Below are positions 1 through 8,191 of a DNA stretch of 34,855 nt, one piece after another. The DNA comes from an uncultured Clostridia bacterium. GTDB lineage: Bacteria > Bacillota > Clostridia > TANB77 > CAG-508. The first letter of the stretch is position 1, and each line of letters opens with the position of its first letter. The notes beneath the pieces are model-generated. The model saw only the letters and a list, made by a program, of their open reading frames with translations. It was not told the DNA's origin and did no database searches. The DNA lies in the NCBI GenBank assembly GCA_944391855.1, contig CALXVB010000014.1, positions 1 to 34,855 of the forward strand. The letters are read 5' to 3'. The position numbers and the translations under genes are program-made.

Positions 1-877
1 TTTCATTTATTTTATTTATTAAATTATTTTTTTCTATATTTAAATCTTCAATTTTTTTATTTTTTTCATTTTTATAATTATTTTTTATATTTATTTTATT
101 TTCTTCGTTTTGTTTACGTAATAATATTATGTCTATCTTCTTTAATAGTTCAAGTTCACTTTCTTTTTCTTCTATTTTTCTTAAATATATATCCTTGTTT
201 CCCTCTATGCCATGTTTGTCATTTTGATATTCTTGTAACTCCTTTAAGACAAACTCCATCTTTTTTATCTTTTCTTTAATTATGTTAATCGGTCTTCCTT
301 GTGTCCTGTCTGACCCTACTTCTTCTATTTGCATTTTGTTTAATTTATCAATTATCTTCTTATATGATAAATTATCATCTCCACTTCCCGCAAGGTTTGC
401 GAGCTTTTGTACCAAAACGTTTTGCTCTTGTTTATCTAGTTTAACCTCCTCTTGCATAGATACTACTGTTGACAAAAACATATCCTCGTCTACGTTAGTT
501 TGGTCAAAAAAGAACTGTACCCCATCCTTTTTGACAATGTTAAAGTCTTTAGACACTTCATCTAAATCCTTATTAAATATCTTTGGATTTTTCTTATTAA
601 AGTCTCTAAAAATTTCAAATTCTTCTCCATTATCCAATTCATATTTTAATTTTCCGGAATAATCTGTTTTGCCCCATGGTTTATATTTTTCATAATCAGA
701 AATATTTTTTCCATTTTTATTTTTAGAAATTCCATAAAAAATATTTTTTATATAATTTAATAATGTAGATTTTCCACTTTCATTTTTTCCATAAATAATA
801 TTTATATTATTTTTTAAATTAATTTCTTTATTTTCTAAATTGCCATAATTATTTATTTTAATATTTTTTATTTTCAA
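1..877 (-). CDS. SbcC/YhaN-like AAA ATPase, N-terminal part (runs off window)
   Basis: The frame is open from a TTG start at 877 to the window edge (292 codons, C-terminus missing). The start is preceded by AGGAG at 886-890. The first residues (LKIKNIKINNYGNL) and the Walker A motif GKNESGKST at residues 30-38 are typical of the SMC-like/SbcC/YhaN ATPase head. A charged, Lys/Glu-rich stretch from about residue 210 looks like the start of a coiled coil. The partner nuclease (SbcD/YhaO-like) lies upstream on the same strand, so the two probably form an Mre11-Rad50-type DNA end-processing complex. SbcC and YhaN cannot be told apart without the C-terminus. Base composition is even more AT-rich than in most of the window. 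Confidence 0.85.
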   Translation of the reverse strand, partial: MKIKNIKINNYGNLENKEINLKNNINIIYGKNESGKSTLLNYIKNIFYGISKNKNGKNISDYEKYKPWGKTDYSGKLKYELDNGEEFEIFRDFNKKNPKIFNKDLDEVSKDFNIVKKDGVQFFFDQTNVDEDMFLSTVVSMQEEVKLDKQEQNVLVQKLANLAGSGDDNLSYKKIIDKLNKMQIEEVGSDRTQGRPINIIKEKIKKMEFVLKELQEYQNDKHGIEGNKDIYLRKIEEKESELELLKKIDIILLRKQNEENKINIKNNYKNEKNKKIEDLNIEKNNLINKINE

Positions 878-1137
878 AATATTTTCTCCTTTTTTATTAA
901 TTTATTTTTTTAAATTAATTTATTATATTTTTTTATTAATTTTATTTTTAATTTTTTATTAATTATTTTCTAATAAAAATTATAATTAAATAAATAATAA
1001 TTAAAAAATAATAATTAAAAAATAATTCAGAATATTAAATAAATCATTTTTTATTATATTTTTTTGTTTTTTATTTTTATTTAATTTATTTTATTTTTTC
1101 AAAATTAATTTCTAATAATTTATTTTTTAATTATTAT
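878..1137. other. Extremely AT-rich intergenic gap between the two nuclease-complex genes
   Basis: About 260 bases with only a handful of G or C (about 7 of 240 counted, near 3%). It contains short direct repeats of an AATAATAATTAAAA type and long T and A runs. I see no gene, tRNA or clear hairpin in it. Such a long spacer is unusual inside what otherwise looks like a two-gene operon. Confidence 0.8.
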
Positions 1138-2220
1138 TTATTTTTTATCAATAATGTTTAATCCTAATTCTAATGCTTCTTCTAATAATTCTTTATTATA
1201 ATTTTTTTTATTTAATTCTTCTAATATTTCTTTTACAAATAATCCTTTTAAATTATTATTTTTTGATATTTTTTCTAAATCTATTTTTAATTTTGTATTA
1301 TTTTTTATTTTAATAATATTTTCATTTAAAATAAATTTAAATAAATTATATATATTTATTTCAAAATTTTTATTTCCAATTAATATTATTTTATAAAATA
1401 TATTTTCTTCTAATTTTAAATTATTTATTTTTTCTATTAATTCTTCTTCTGAATTAATATCACTTATATCTAATTCTATTTCCTTAAATTCTTTATTATC
1501 TATTGGTATAAATTCCAATTTTATATCTTCTTTATTAATTTCTCCTACTATCATTCCATGTTTGCCTAATTCATCAAATCCCAATGAAATAGTTGAACCT
1601 GGATACACTATTCTTTGATTTTCTTCAGTATTATAATCTAACTTATGAATATGTCCTAAAGCCACATAATCAAATCCTATTTCTTTTAATTTATTTTTAT
1701 TAATTGGGTTATACTCCATATTTTCCATAGTACCACCATTTATTGTACCATGTGTAATTAATATATTTACTTTTTCATTATTTTGCAATTTTATTTCATC
1801 TATTATTGAATTTCTACAATAAAAATCATTAAATCCAAATCCATATATATCGCAATCTGATTCATCTATAATTTCTAATTTTTCATTAAATATATGTACA
1901 TTATTATTCCAATTAAAAGTTTTATACATAGAATTATTTATATATGGGTCATGATTTCCTGGAGAAATAAATACCTTTGTATTTGGTATTTCCTTAAATA
2001 GATTATTTATATATTCTATTGTTGTTTTTCTTATGTATTCATGCTCATATAGGTCTCCTGATATAAATAAATAATCTATATTATTTTCTTTTATATAATT
2101 TATTATTTTTCTAAATGCTTCTCTTTGTTCAAGTCTTCTTTTTTCCCCTAATTTATTTCTACTATTTAATACTTTAAAAGGTGTATCAAAATGCATATCT
2201 GCTATATGTACAAATTTCAA
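1138..2220 (-). CDS. DNA repair exonuclease, SbcD/YhaO/Mre11-type metallophosphoesterase
   Basis: This 360-residue protein carries the calcineurin-like phosphoesterase motif set in order: D8-x-H10 (HIADMHFD), GDLYEHE around 55-61, GNHD at 88-91, THG at 156-158 and GHIH at 189-192. These residues bind the two metal ions in Mre11/SbcD nucleases. The C-terminal third is Lys/Asn/Ile-rich and would hold the capping and ATPase-contact region. It starts with TTG at 2220, with AAAGGA about ten bases upstream, and is served by a canonical promoter. The matching ATPase gene lies downstream. Its length is close to YhaO-like and SbcD proteins. The family assignment is firm; the sbcD versus yhaO name is not. 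Confidence 0.92.
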   Translation of the reverse strand: MKFVHIADMHFDTPFKVLNSRNKLGEKRRLEQREAFRKIINYIKENNIDYLFISGDLYEHEYIRKTTIEYINNLFKEIPNTKVFISPGNHDPYINNSMYKTFNWNNNVHIFNEKLEIIDESDCDIYGFGFNDFYCRNSIIDEIKLQNNEKVNILITHGTINGGTMENMEYNPINKNKLKEIGFDYVALGHIHKLDYNTEENQRIVYPGSTISLGFDELGKHGMIVGEINKEDIKLEFIPIDNKEFKEIELDISDINSEEELIEKINNLKLEENIFYKIILIGNKNFEINIYNLFKFILNENIIKIKNNTKLKIDLEKISKNNNLKGLFVKEILEELNKKNYNKELLEEALELGLNIIDKK

Positions 2221-2263
2221 AATATATCTTTCCTTTCGTTTTATGTTTATATTTTATTTAACA

Positions 2264-2292
2264 ATTTTATAATATCATATAATTTTAGTCAA
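2264..2292 (-). promoter_or_regulatory. Sigma-A promoter of the nuclease operon
   Basis: On the minus strand, TTGACT (2287-2292), a 17-base spacer and TAAAAT (2264-2269) give a near-consensus promoter about 40 bases upstream of the TTG start at 2220. Confidence 0.75.
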
Positions 2293-2324
2293 GGTTTTTC
2301 TAAACATTTGTTTTGATTTTTTAT

Positions 2325-2355
2325 GCAAAAAAATACTTTAGTAAAAATACTAAAG
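2325..2355 (-). terminator. Intrinsic terminator after the coupling-protein unit
   Basis: On the minus strand CTTTAGTA, a TTTT loop and TACTAAAG form a perfect 8-bp stem (2336-2355) followed by TATTTTTTT. It closes the unit that starts at the promoter near 5360. Confidence 0.75.
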
Positions 2356-2383
2356 CATTTTCTATTATTTATTATCTTCATCA

Positions 2384-3955
2384 TCAAAGCTTCCGAAATA
2401 ATTCATCAAACTTTGCTTCCAATTCTTTTTGAACGTCTACCGACATTATATCTTCTTCTGCTCTTGTAGTTTCTTCTTTTACCTCTTTTTCTCCCTCTTC
2501 AATATTTTGTGGTAGAACTGGTGCATCATTTTGATTATCTTGATTATTTTTTATTTCTTTATTTTCTGTTTCTGCTTTTGAATTTTCTTCTTCTTTCCCT
2601 TTTTCTTCCTCGAATAAGTCATCAATAGAATCTACTTTTAAATCTTTTGGCTTATTTTCTTCGCCTTCTACATAAGGATTATATGGATTGAATTTTCTCC
2701 ATGTACCTCTACTTCCAACATCAAATTCTAAGTGATTTAAAGTAAATTCAGAAAGTTTTTTAACCATTGGTGTTTCAAAATAATAGTATTTCTCATCTTT
2801 TATAGGTTTTAAACCTTTCTCATAAATAATACATAAATCATTGTCCATTCTTCTTAACTCATCAGGTGTCATTAAAGCCCTTGCCATAACTTGATCAGAA
2901 TCACTATATCCCTGTCTATGGAATTGCTTATCTCTATTTATAGATCTATTATCCCTTGAAATTGTTTTTTCACCTAATGCCTTAGAGAAATATTCAACTG
3001 TCTTAAATGAGTTACTTCCTAAGAATACGTGTGTATCACAGTTACCCATTATAGTTTCATAAGATTTCTCATAAACTGCCTCTAATTGGTCTAAGTTTTG
3101 AAGAATAACACTAAAAGATATTCCTCTACTTCTTGATGTAGAAATCTTTTTATCAAAGTCTGGTATTTGTCCAATATTTGCAAACTCATCTAAGATGAAG
3201 AATGTAGGACATTTTAATCTTCCACCATTTTTATCTGCAAAATCATATAATTGTTGAATCATTTGTGAGAAGAATATTGTAAGCAAGAAATCATAAGCTT
3301 TATGTGTATCTGAAGATATAACATATACAGCTGTTTTTCTTGATCCTATCTCATCAAAATCTATTGTATCAGTTGATGTAACTTCTGCAATTTCTTTAGA
3401 GTCGAATTTACCTAATTTAGATTGCAATGAACTCAAAATAGATCCATATGTTTTTTCTGGTGCTATTTCAATAGATTTATAGTTCATTCTAGCTGGATGA
3501 TCATATGGTAATTGATTCATTAAATCTGTAAGTAAGTTGCTTCCTCCGTTATTATTTGCTGCCCTTACAAGTTCTGAACAACTTGCTAGGTTTTGTTCTT
3601 CTTCAGGTCTAGTTGCCATTAGATAATATATAAGTGCTTTTAAAAGCATTTCTGCCATATCATCCCAATATGGGTCACTTCCTGAAGTCTCTGATTTTTG
3701 TCCTTTTACTATTGTGTTGGCTATAACGTCAACATCTATTTCGCTTCTTATATGTAATAATGGATTATATCCATCACTATTTGCTGGGTTAACTAAATTT
3801 AATACTTTTATTTCATAACCATTCTTTTTTAAATATCCTGCTGTTTTATCATAAAGCTCTCCTTTTGGATCAGTAAATACATATGAACCTAACATTTGAA
3901 ATGCATTAGGTATTGAATATGATGCAGATTTACCAGATCCAGATCCGTCCAACAA
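2384..3955 (-). CDS. VirD4/TraG-type coupling ATPase, C-terminal segment of a frameshifted gene
   Basis: The frame begins inside the P-loop (GSGSGKSASY) and holds the ATPase domain of a type IV coupling protein: FTDPKGELYDKT after Walker A, then Walker B plus coupling signature ILDEFANIGQIPDF, then a Gln/Asn-rich sensor segment (VILQNLDQL). The last 100 residues are an acidic, low-complexity tail. The N-terminal half, with its membrane segments, is in another frame upstream (3930-4409). Removing one base, the G at 3947, restores VLVVGGSGSGKS and joins the halves. A second probable insertion (G at 2395) would turn the ending FDELFRKL into FDELFGSFDDEDNK with a stop at 2365. Intact, the protein would be about 680 residues, normal for this family. 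Pseudogene or assembly error cannot be separated here. Confidence 0.85.
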   Translation of the reverse strand: MLDGSGSGKSASYSIPNAFQMLGSYVFTDPKGELYDKTAGYLKKNGYEIKVLNLVNPANSDGYNPLLHIRSEIDVDVIANTIVKGQKSETSGSDPYWDDMAEMLLKALIYYLMATRPEEEQNLASCSELVRAANNNGGSNLLTDLMNQLPYDHPARMNYKSIEIAPEKTYGSILSSLQSKLGKFDSKEIAEVTSTDTIDFDEIGSRKTAVYVISSDTHKAYDFLLTIFFSQMIQQLYDFADKNGGRLKCPTFFILDEFANIGQIPDFDKKISTSRSRGISFSVILQNLDQLEAVYEKSYETIMGNCDTHVFLGSNSFKTVEYFSKALGEKTISRDNRSINRDKQFHRQGYSDSDQVMARALMTPDELRRMDNDLCIIYEKGLKPIKDEKYYYFETPMVKKLSEFTLNHLEFDVGSRGTWRKFNPYNPYVEGEENKPKDLKVDSIDDLFEEEKGKEEENSKAETENKEIKNNQDNQNDAPVLPQNIEEGEKEVKEETTRAEEDIMSVDVQKELEAKFDELFRKL

Positions 3956-4409
3956 CTAGAACATTAACATTTCCTCTTTTATCTGTTGGTAAAAAGTTAT
4001 GTTTTGAAAGTATAATTCCATTATTTTTACTAAGTATAGTATATTGTTCTCCACCTTCACTCCAGTCACTTGAACCGTGTTCAATATCTGTATATTCATG
4101 TTTTGGTTTTGATCTAAATAATCCTATAAATGTAAAAATTAAATATATAATTGTAAAATATAATAAAGTTCTAAAGAAATATCCTATATATTGCGCTGAA
4201 AATATTTTAGTGAAAGATGTAAAACTTAAAAATTCTTCAAATACTTGTATAAGAAAAATATTAAAATCAAAACTTCCGCTTACACATGCATCAGCTACTG
4301 CAACTCCTATAGGCGCAACAAGTACTATGGTAAAAAACACCCATAGTACAGCTATAATTATTATACTTTTTTTATTATCTTTTAATGTTTTACTAACTTT
4401 ATAATTCAT
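3930..4409 (-). CDS. VirD4/TraG-type coupling protein, N-terminal membrane segment (frameshifted)
   Basis: This is the 5' part of the coupling-protein gene. It has two hydrophobic segments (about residues 15-37 and 74-98) with a loop between them, the usual membrane anchor of VirD4/TraG proteins. It then has HGSSDWSEG, equivalent to the HGSARW motif that precedes the ATPase domain in this family, and NVNVLVVG leading into the P-loop. The frame then goes wrong (RIWIW, stop) because of an extra base at 3947. The start ATG at 4409 has AGGTGG upstream. The gene for the 91-residue protein ends about 40 bases upstream on the same strand, so the three genes look co-transcribed. In the family, such proteins pump DNA or proteins into a type IV secretion channel. 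Confidence 0.8.
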   Translation of the reverse strand: MNYKVSKTLKDNKKSIIIIAVLWVFFTIVLVAPIGVAVADACVSGSFDFNIFLIQVFEEFLSFTSFTKIFSAQYIGYFFRTLLYFTIIYLIFTFIGLFRSKPKHEYTDIEHGSSDWSEGGEQYTILSKNNGIILSKHNFLPTDKRGNVNVLVVGRIWIW

Positions 4410-4447
4410 ATAATTCCACCTTCGCTTTTGTTTTTATTTACGCATCT

Positions 4448-4723
4448 TTATCTATCCATATCATTTTTGTTTTTATTATCTTTTTTCGAATAATCTCTGT
4501 ATGCATTTCCATCTAATCTTCCTATTGGTTTCCCTTGTCCATCATATAAAATATTATCTTTGTCTACTTTAGATGTTCCTTCAATCATAATATCCATAAA
4601 ATTCCCATCAGATACCACTTCTACTTCGATTCCTTTTTGTGGTGGAATTTCTACACCTTTTTCTGAAGCTCTAATTTCAGCTGCTGTATTACGGATTTTT
4701 GAACGTCCACTTGTACTATTCAT
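4448..4723 (-). CDS. Unknown 91-residue protein in the coupling-protein unit
   Basis: I do not recognise this protein. It starts at ATG 4723 with AAAGGGG nine bases upstream and follows the 186-residue gene by 14 bases. It has no membrane segment or signal peptide. The N-terminus (MNSTSGRSKIRNTAAEIR) is basic and Ser-rich. The middle (GIEVEVVSDGNFMDIMIEGT) looks like short beta strands, and the tail is hydrophilic (Lys, Asn, Asp). Its position directly before the coupling ATPase suggests an accessory role in the same system, but that is inference from order only. Confidence 0.7.
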   Translation of the reverse strand: MNSTSGRSKIRNTAAEIRASEKGVEIPPQKGIEVEVVSDGNFMDIMIEGTSKVDKDNILYDGQGKPIGRLDGNAYRDYSKKDNKNKNDMDR

Positions 4724-4737
4724 TATTTGTCCCCTTT

Positions 4738-5298
4738 CTAATTATCATTTTTGCTATCTCTTATTTCAAAAGCAAAATATGATTTGTATGGTTTTAACTT
4801 ACACTTTCCTTTAACTTCATTTGTTTCTTTATCGAAATATAATACTGGTTTTACCTCTTCTGTTGTATTAGGGTCAATAATCGTTATTGGCCTTTTTAAA
4901 TTTGGTGTATATTTAAACTCTTTAAATACTGTTTCTTTTTCAGAATAAAGAGTGTCAAACTTTATTGATGATGGTTTTTTAGATATTCTTACTCTATCCT
5001 CCATTAAAATTCCCATATTTACCACTACTCTATCTTTTCCAAAAGATAGTATAACTAAATCTTCCTCTGGTTTTGGTTCGTCAACAAAAAAAGTTTTCTT
5101 TTTTACATCTCCCCTTATTTCTTCTGCATAGTGTAATCTTTCTATTGTATATTTAGGTGATTCTTTCAAATATTCTTTTTCTGTTTCATTTACTCTATAT
5201 ATTACCGTGTTTACGCCTTGTGGATCCGTTATACTAAAGTGTTTACCTTGTACAATTTCCATATACATTTCCCTCTTTCTATGAATCTTCGTTGCCAT
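4738..5298 (-). CDS. Unknown 186-residue protein, first gene of the coupling-protein unit
   Basis: I do not recognise this protein. It is soluble, rich in alternating charged and beta-branched residues, and probably beta-rich, with no membrane segment. Two starts are possible: ATG 5298 (MATKIH) has AAAGGA six bases upstream, and ATG 5262 (MEIVQGKHF) has GAGG nine bases upstream; the second matches where the ordered-looking sequence begins. A strong promoter (5332-5360) lies just upstream, making this the first gene of a three-gene unit that ends with the VirD4-like ATPase. No relaxase, ParA or integrase motif is visible in it. Confidence 0.7.
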   Translation of the reverse strand: MATKIHRKREMYMEIVQGKHFSITDPQGVNTVIYRVNETEKEYLKESPKYTIERLHYAEEIRGDVKKKTFFVDEPKPEEDLVILSFGKDRVVVNMGILMEDRVRISKKPSSIKFDTLYSEKETVFKEFKYTPNLKRPITIIDPNTTEEVKPVLYFDKETNEVKGKCKLKPYKSYFAFEIRDSKNDN

Positions 5299-5331
5299 AG
5301 CTTGTCCTTTGTTAGAATCACTACACTATTA

Positions 5332-5360
5332 ATTATATAGTAATTTAACGTTTTAGTCAA
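5332..5360 (-). promoter_or_regulatory. Sigma-A promoter of the coupling-protein unit
   Basis: On the minus strand TTGACT (5355-5360), a 17-base spacer and a perfect TATAAT (5332-5337). The expected start site is near 5325, giving a leader of about 27 bases to ATG 5298. Confidence 0.8.
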
Positions 5361-5420
5361 TATTTTCTGTAAAATTTATGTCAACTTTTGTGTGTAAGCT
5401 ATCAACTACTATTACATATT

Positions 5421-6326
5421 TTATTCTAAATTATTTCTTGGATTAAATTTTGATATTTCATTCAGTTTTTCATATATTCCAATTTCCTCTTTTGTTGGAG
5501 TCTTAGGCACCATAATTTTTATGTCAGCTATAAGTTCTCCTCTTCCACCTTTTCCATCTTTATATCCCTTGCCTGGAATCTTAACTTTTTCACCGCTTTC
5601 AATTCCTTGAGGAATATGTAGGAAAATAGTTTCTCCTATAGTTTCTATAGATACCTTTGTTCCAAGTACTGCTTCCCATGGTGCTATTTTTAAGTCCGTA
5701 TATAAGTCTACTCCCCTTAGTACAAATTTTTTGTCATCTTTTATATTTATCCTAATTAATAAATCTCCGTTTTTTCCTCCGTTTTCACCCTTTTTACCTT
5801 GACCTATTAATCTAATTTTTTCTCCATTTCTTATTCCGGCAGGAATTTTTATCGTAAAACTTTTCATTTTTCCATTTTGAGTTCTTAAGGAAATTTTCTT
5901 TTCTTGCCCATAATATGCCTCTTCTATTGATACGTCAATCTCTGTTTCTATATTTTCTCCTTTAATAGGTACACTTTCCTTATTTTTCTTCTTTTCTTTT
6001 TTTTCTTTTTTATCAGCTTGCTCTCCAAAAAACATATTAAAGAAATTAGTAGATATTGTTCCTTCTTCCCTTTTTGTTTCTTCTACTTTCTTTTTTTTGC
6101 CAATATTTGAATTCCACATTCTATCATATTTTCTTCTTGTTATTGGATCTGATAAAACTTTGTATGCTTCATTTATGTCTTTAAATCTTTCTTCAGAAAA
6201 ATTATTTTCAGAATTTATGTCTGGGTGATATTTCTTGGCTTGTTCTCTATATGCTGTCTTTATTTCTTCTGGTGTAGCCTTATTACTTTCTAAACCAAGT
6301 ATTTTATAATAGTCTTTAAAAATCAT
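5421..6326 (-). CDS. DnaJ-like co-chaperone without zinc finger (CbpA/class B type)
   Basis: Residues 1-70 form a J domain (DYYKILGL, HPD at 34-36, then DINEAYKVLSDPITRRKYD), which stimulates the ATPase of DnaK. A Lys/Glu-rich linker follows at about 75-120. Residues 124-295 match the DnaJ C-terminal peptide-binding domains (IPAGIRNGEKIRLIGQGKKG and IPQGIESGEKVKIPGKG repeats). The CxxCxGxG zinc repeats of true DnaJ are absent, so this is a CbpA-like or class B protein of 301 residues. The start ATG at 6326 follows an unusually G-rich binding site (AAGGGGGGAGG). No hrcA, grpE or dnaK is nearby and no CIRCE operator is visible, so heat regulation through HrcA is not supported here. Confidence 0.92.
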   Translation of the reverse strand: MIFKDYYKILGLESNKATPEEIKTAYREQAKKYHPDINSENNFSEERFKDINEAYKVLSDPITRRKYDRMWNSNIGKKKKVEETKREEGTISTNFFNMFFGEQADKKEKKEKKKNKESVPIKGENIETEIDVSIEEAYYGQEKKISLRTQNGKMKSFTIKIPAGIRNGEKIRLIGQGKKGENGGKNGDLLIRINIKDDKKFVLRGVDLYTDLKIAPWEAVLGTKVSIETIGETIFLHIPQGIESGEKVKIPGKGYKDGKGGRGELIADIKIMVPKTPTKEEIGIYEKLNEISKFNPRNNLE

Positions 6327-6352
6327 AAGCCTCCCCCCTTAAAAGCATTCAT

Positions 6353-6361
6353 ATTATATCA
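6353..6361 (-). promoter_or_regulatory. Extended -10 promoter for the dnaJ-like gene
   Basis: On the minus strand TGATATAAT is a full extended -10 element about 30 bases upstream of the start codon. The -35 region is weak, which is common for extended -10 promoters. Confidence 0.5.
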
Positions 6362-6450
6362 TACTTTCGTGTAGAAATAAATATTTTGAAGCATTTTTTT
6401 AATAAAAGACTTATAATTTTTAATTCGTTTTAAAATTTAATAATTTGCTT

Positions 6451-7041
6451 TTAATTTTTCCTTTCTTTTAATAATTTATTTCGCACCAAAATACTATCTG
6501 GATGAATTAACTTCTGTTTTTGTATTGTATATTTTATAGAACTATCTATTTCATATAATAAGGCTTCATCTATATCATGTTCTGCTAGTTCTCTTACTGT
6601 TTGTAATTCTTTCATTTTTTCTTCATTTTTATATATTCTTCCTTCTTCTATTTTATCTGCGACATAAATTATCTTTGCAAACAAATCCATATTTTCATTG
6701 CCAACTGTATGAAATTTTATTGCATCTTGCATATCTGCAGAAAAGTTATATTTTTTCTTACATATATCTGCACCTATCTTTGCATGTAGTAGTCCAACAT
6801 TCACCTCTTCTACATTGTCTATTTCTATATTGTTTTCTCTTACATATTGTAGCATTTGTTCGTCAGATAATTCTTTTCCTATGTCATGTGCTAAGCCTAC
6901 TAGTTTTGCTTTATTTATATCTATGTTATATATTTTTGCTAGTTCTTCTGCTTTTTTCATTACTCCTAGTGAATGTTTATATCTTTTCTCTGATAAACTA
7001 TTCCTTAAGTCATTATTTATTTTATCTAATACTTCATCCAT
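6451..7041 (-). CDS. yqeK: HD-domain phosphohydrolase YqeK-like (predicted Ap4A hydrolase)
   Basis: The 196-residue protein has the HD metal-binding pattern: H23 in RYKHSLGVM, HD at 52-53 in GLAHDIGKE, later His residues in LLHAKIGAD and IKFHTVGN, and a D in IYVADKIE. This layout and length match YqeK, which hydrolyses diadenosine tetraphosphate symmetrically. In many Firmicutes yqeK sits beside nadD; here it follows ddl by 17 bases instead, as the last gene of murF-ddl-yqeK. ATG 7041 has GGAGG upstream. Translation coupled to ddl is likely. Confidence 0.88.
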   Translation of the reverse strand: MDEVLDKINNDLRNSLSEKRYKHSLGVMKKAEELAKIYNIDINKAKLVGLAHDIGKELSDEQMLQYVRENNIEIDNVEEVNVGLLHAKIGADICKKKYNFSADMQDAIKFHTVGNENMDLFAKIIYVADKIEEGRIYKNEEKMKELQTVRELAEHDIDEALLYEIDSSIKYTIQKQKLIHPDSILVRNKLLKERKN

Positions 7042-7058
7042 TTATATAGCCTCCATTA

Positions 7059-8117
7059 CTACTTTATAGCTAGTTCTATTAACTTATCTAAAAGTTCTGA
7101 ATAATTTACTCCCATCTTTTCCCACAATTTTGGATACATACTTATTTGAGTAAATCCAGGAAGTGTGTTTATTTCATTTATTATTACTCTATTTGTATTA
7201 TTCTCTATGAAAAAGTCTACTCTAGAAAGTCCTGTGCAATCTGCTACTTTAAAAGCTTTTATTGCTGTTCTTCTTATTTCTTCCGAGATATTTTCTGGTA
7301 TTTCTGCTGGCATTACTACTCTAGATTCCGCATTTTTGTATTTTGCATCAAATGTATAAAAATCTTCTGCTGGAAGTATTTCACCTACACATGAAGCTCT
7401 AGCATCTTCATTTCCAAGTACTGCACATTCTACTTCTCTACCATTTATATTTTCTTCTATAAGTATCTTTCTATCAAATTCTCCTGCATATTTTACGCTA
7501 TTTATTAATTCTTCTTTGTTATGTGCTTTTTTTATACCTACTGATGAACCTGAATTCGAAGGTTTTACAAACACTGGATATGAAAGTTTTTCTTCTACTA
7601 TATTTGCTATTTCTTCTAAACTGCACTTTTCTTCATTAAAGTTTTTGTCTACATATACATGTTTTTCATTTTCTTTTTTTACATATACATATTTAGCCTG
7701 ATTTATTCTGGCTTTTTCAAATATTATTTTAGCATAAGCCTTATCCATACAAATGCTTGAACTTAATACTTTACACCCTATGTATGGCTTCTTTAACATT
7801 TCCAACATTCCCTGTATAGTTCCATCTTCTCCATAAAGTCCATGTAATACTGGAAAAATAACGTCACACTCTTGAAGATATTCTATTGGATTTGAAATTA
7901 AAACTTTTTCTTCTATTTCTTCTCCCACTTGTAATATATCTATTTCAGAAATCTTTTTTGAATACTCATACCATTTTCCATCTTTATCTATGTATATTGG
8001 ATAGATTTCATATTTTCCTTTATTTAAGTTCTTTATAACAGACGTACCAGAAGTAATAGAAACATAATGCTCTGTAGACATTCCTCCGAATATCACACCT
8101 AATTTTAATTTGCTCAT
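7059..8117 (-). CDS. ddl: D-alanine--D-alanine ligase
   Basis: This ATP-grasp enzyme joins two D-alanines for the peptidoglycan stem peptide. Family motifs are clear: GGMSTEHYVS near the N-terminus, HGLYGEDGTIQGMLE, KPSNSGSSVGIKKA, RVDFFIENN and the C-terminal EINTLPGFTQ. The frame extends to a TTG at 8126, but AAGGGA lies directly against that TTG and nine bases from ATG 8117, so 8117 is preferred, giving 352 residues. It follows murF by about 75 bases with a perfect 10-bp hairpin in between, and yqeK follows. MurF uses the Ddl product as substrate, so the neighbours act in consecutive steps. Confidence 0.95.
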   Translation of the reverse strand: MSKLKLGVIFGGMSTEHYVSITSGTSVIKNLNKGKYEIYPIYIDKDGKWYEYSKKISEIDILQVGEEIEEKVLISNPIEYLQECDVIFPVLHGLYGEDGTIQGMLEMLKKPYIGCKVLSSSICMDKAYAKIIFEKARINQAKYVYVKKENEKHVYVDKNFNEEKCSLEEIANIVEEKLSYPVFVKPSNSGSSVGIKKAHNKEELINSVKYAGEFDRKILIEENINGREVECAVLGNEDARASCVGEILPAEDFYTFDAKYKNAESRVVMPAEIPENISEEIRRTAIKAFKVADCTGLSRVDFFIENNTNRVIINEINTLPGFTQISMYPKLWEKMGVNYSELLDKLIELAIK

Positions 8118-8138
8118 TTTTTTCAATCCCTTCTAAAA

Positions 8139-8168
8139 CTAATTAATATATCCCTATTTATTAATTAG
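8139..8168 (-). repeat. 10-bp hairpin between murF and ddl
   Basis: CTAATTAATA (8139-8148) and TATTAATTAG (8159-8168) are perfect inverted arms around a 10-base loop. It lies just upstream of the ddl ribosome-binding site. There is no long U run after it on the minus strand, so it could be an mRNA processing or stability hairpin rather than a terminator. Confidence 0.5.
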
Positions 8169-8191
8169 CAAATATATTTAGATTTATTATA

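Noticed and set aside
878..1137. CRISPR or tandem repeat array in the AT-rich gap
   Set aside because: The repeats are short, imperfect A/T runs without regular spacing or unique spacers. No CRISPR array was seen anywhere in the window.
3935..3960. Programmed frameshifting in the coupling-protein gene
   Set aside because: The site GTTGTTGGACGG is not a slippery heptamer, and no stimulatory hairpin or internal Shine-Dalgarno is visible; an insertion explains it better.
3913..4404. A 163-codon plus-strand frame opposite the coupling protein
   Set aside because: It is antisense to recognisable membrane and P-loop sequence, with no ribosome-binding site or promoter.
5361..5420. CIRCE-type heat-shock operator near the dnaJ-like gene
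   Set aside because: No TTAGCACTC-type inverted repeat is present upstream or downstream of the gene.
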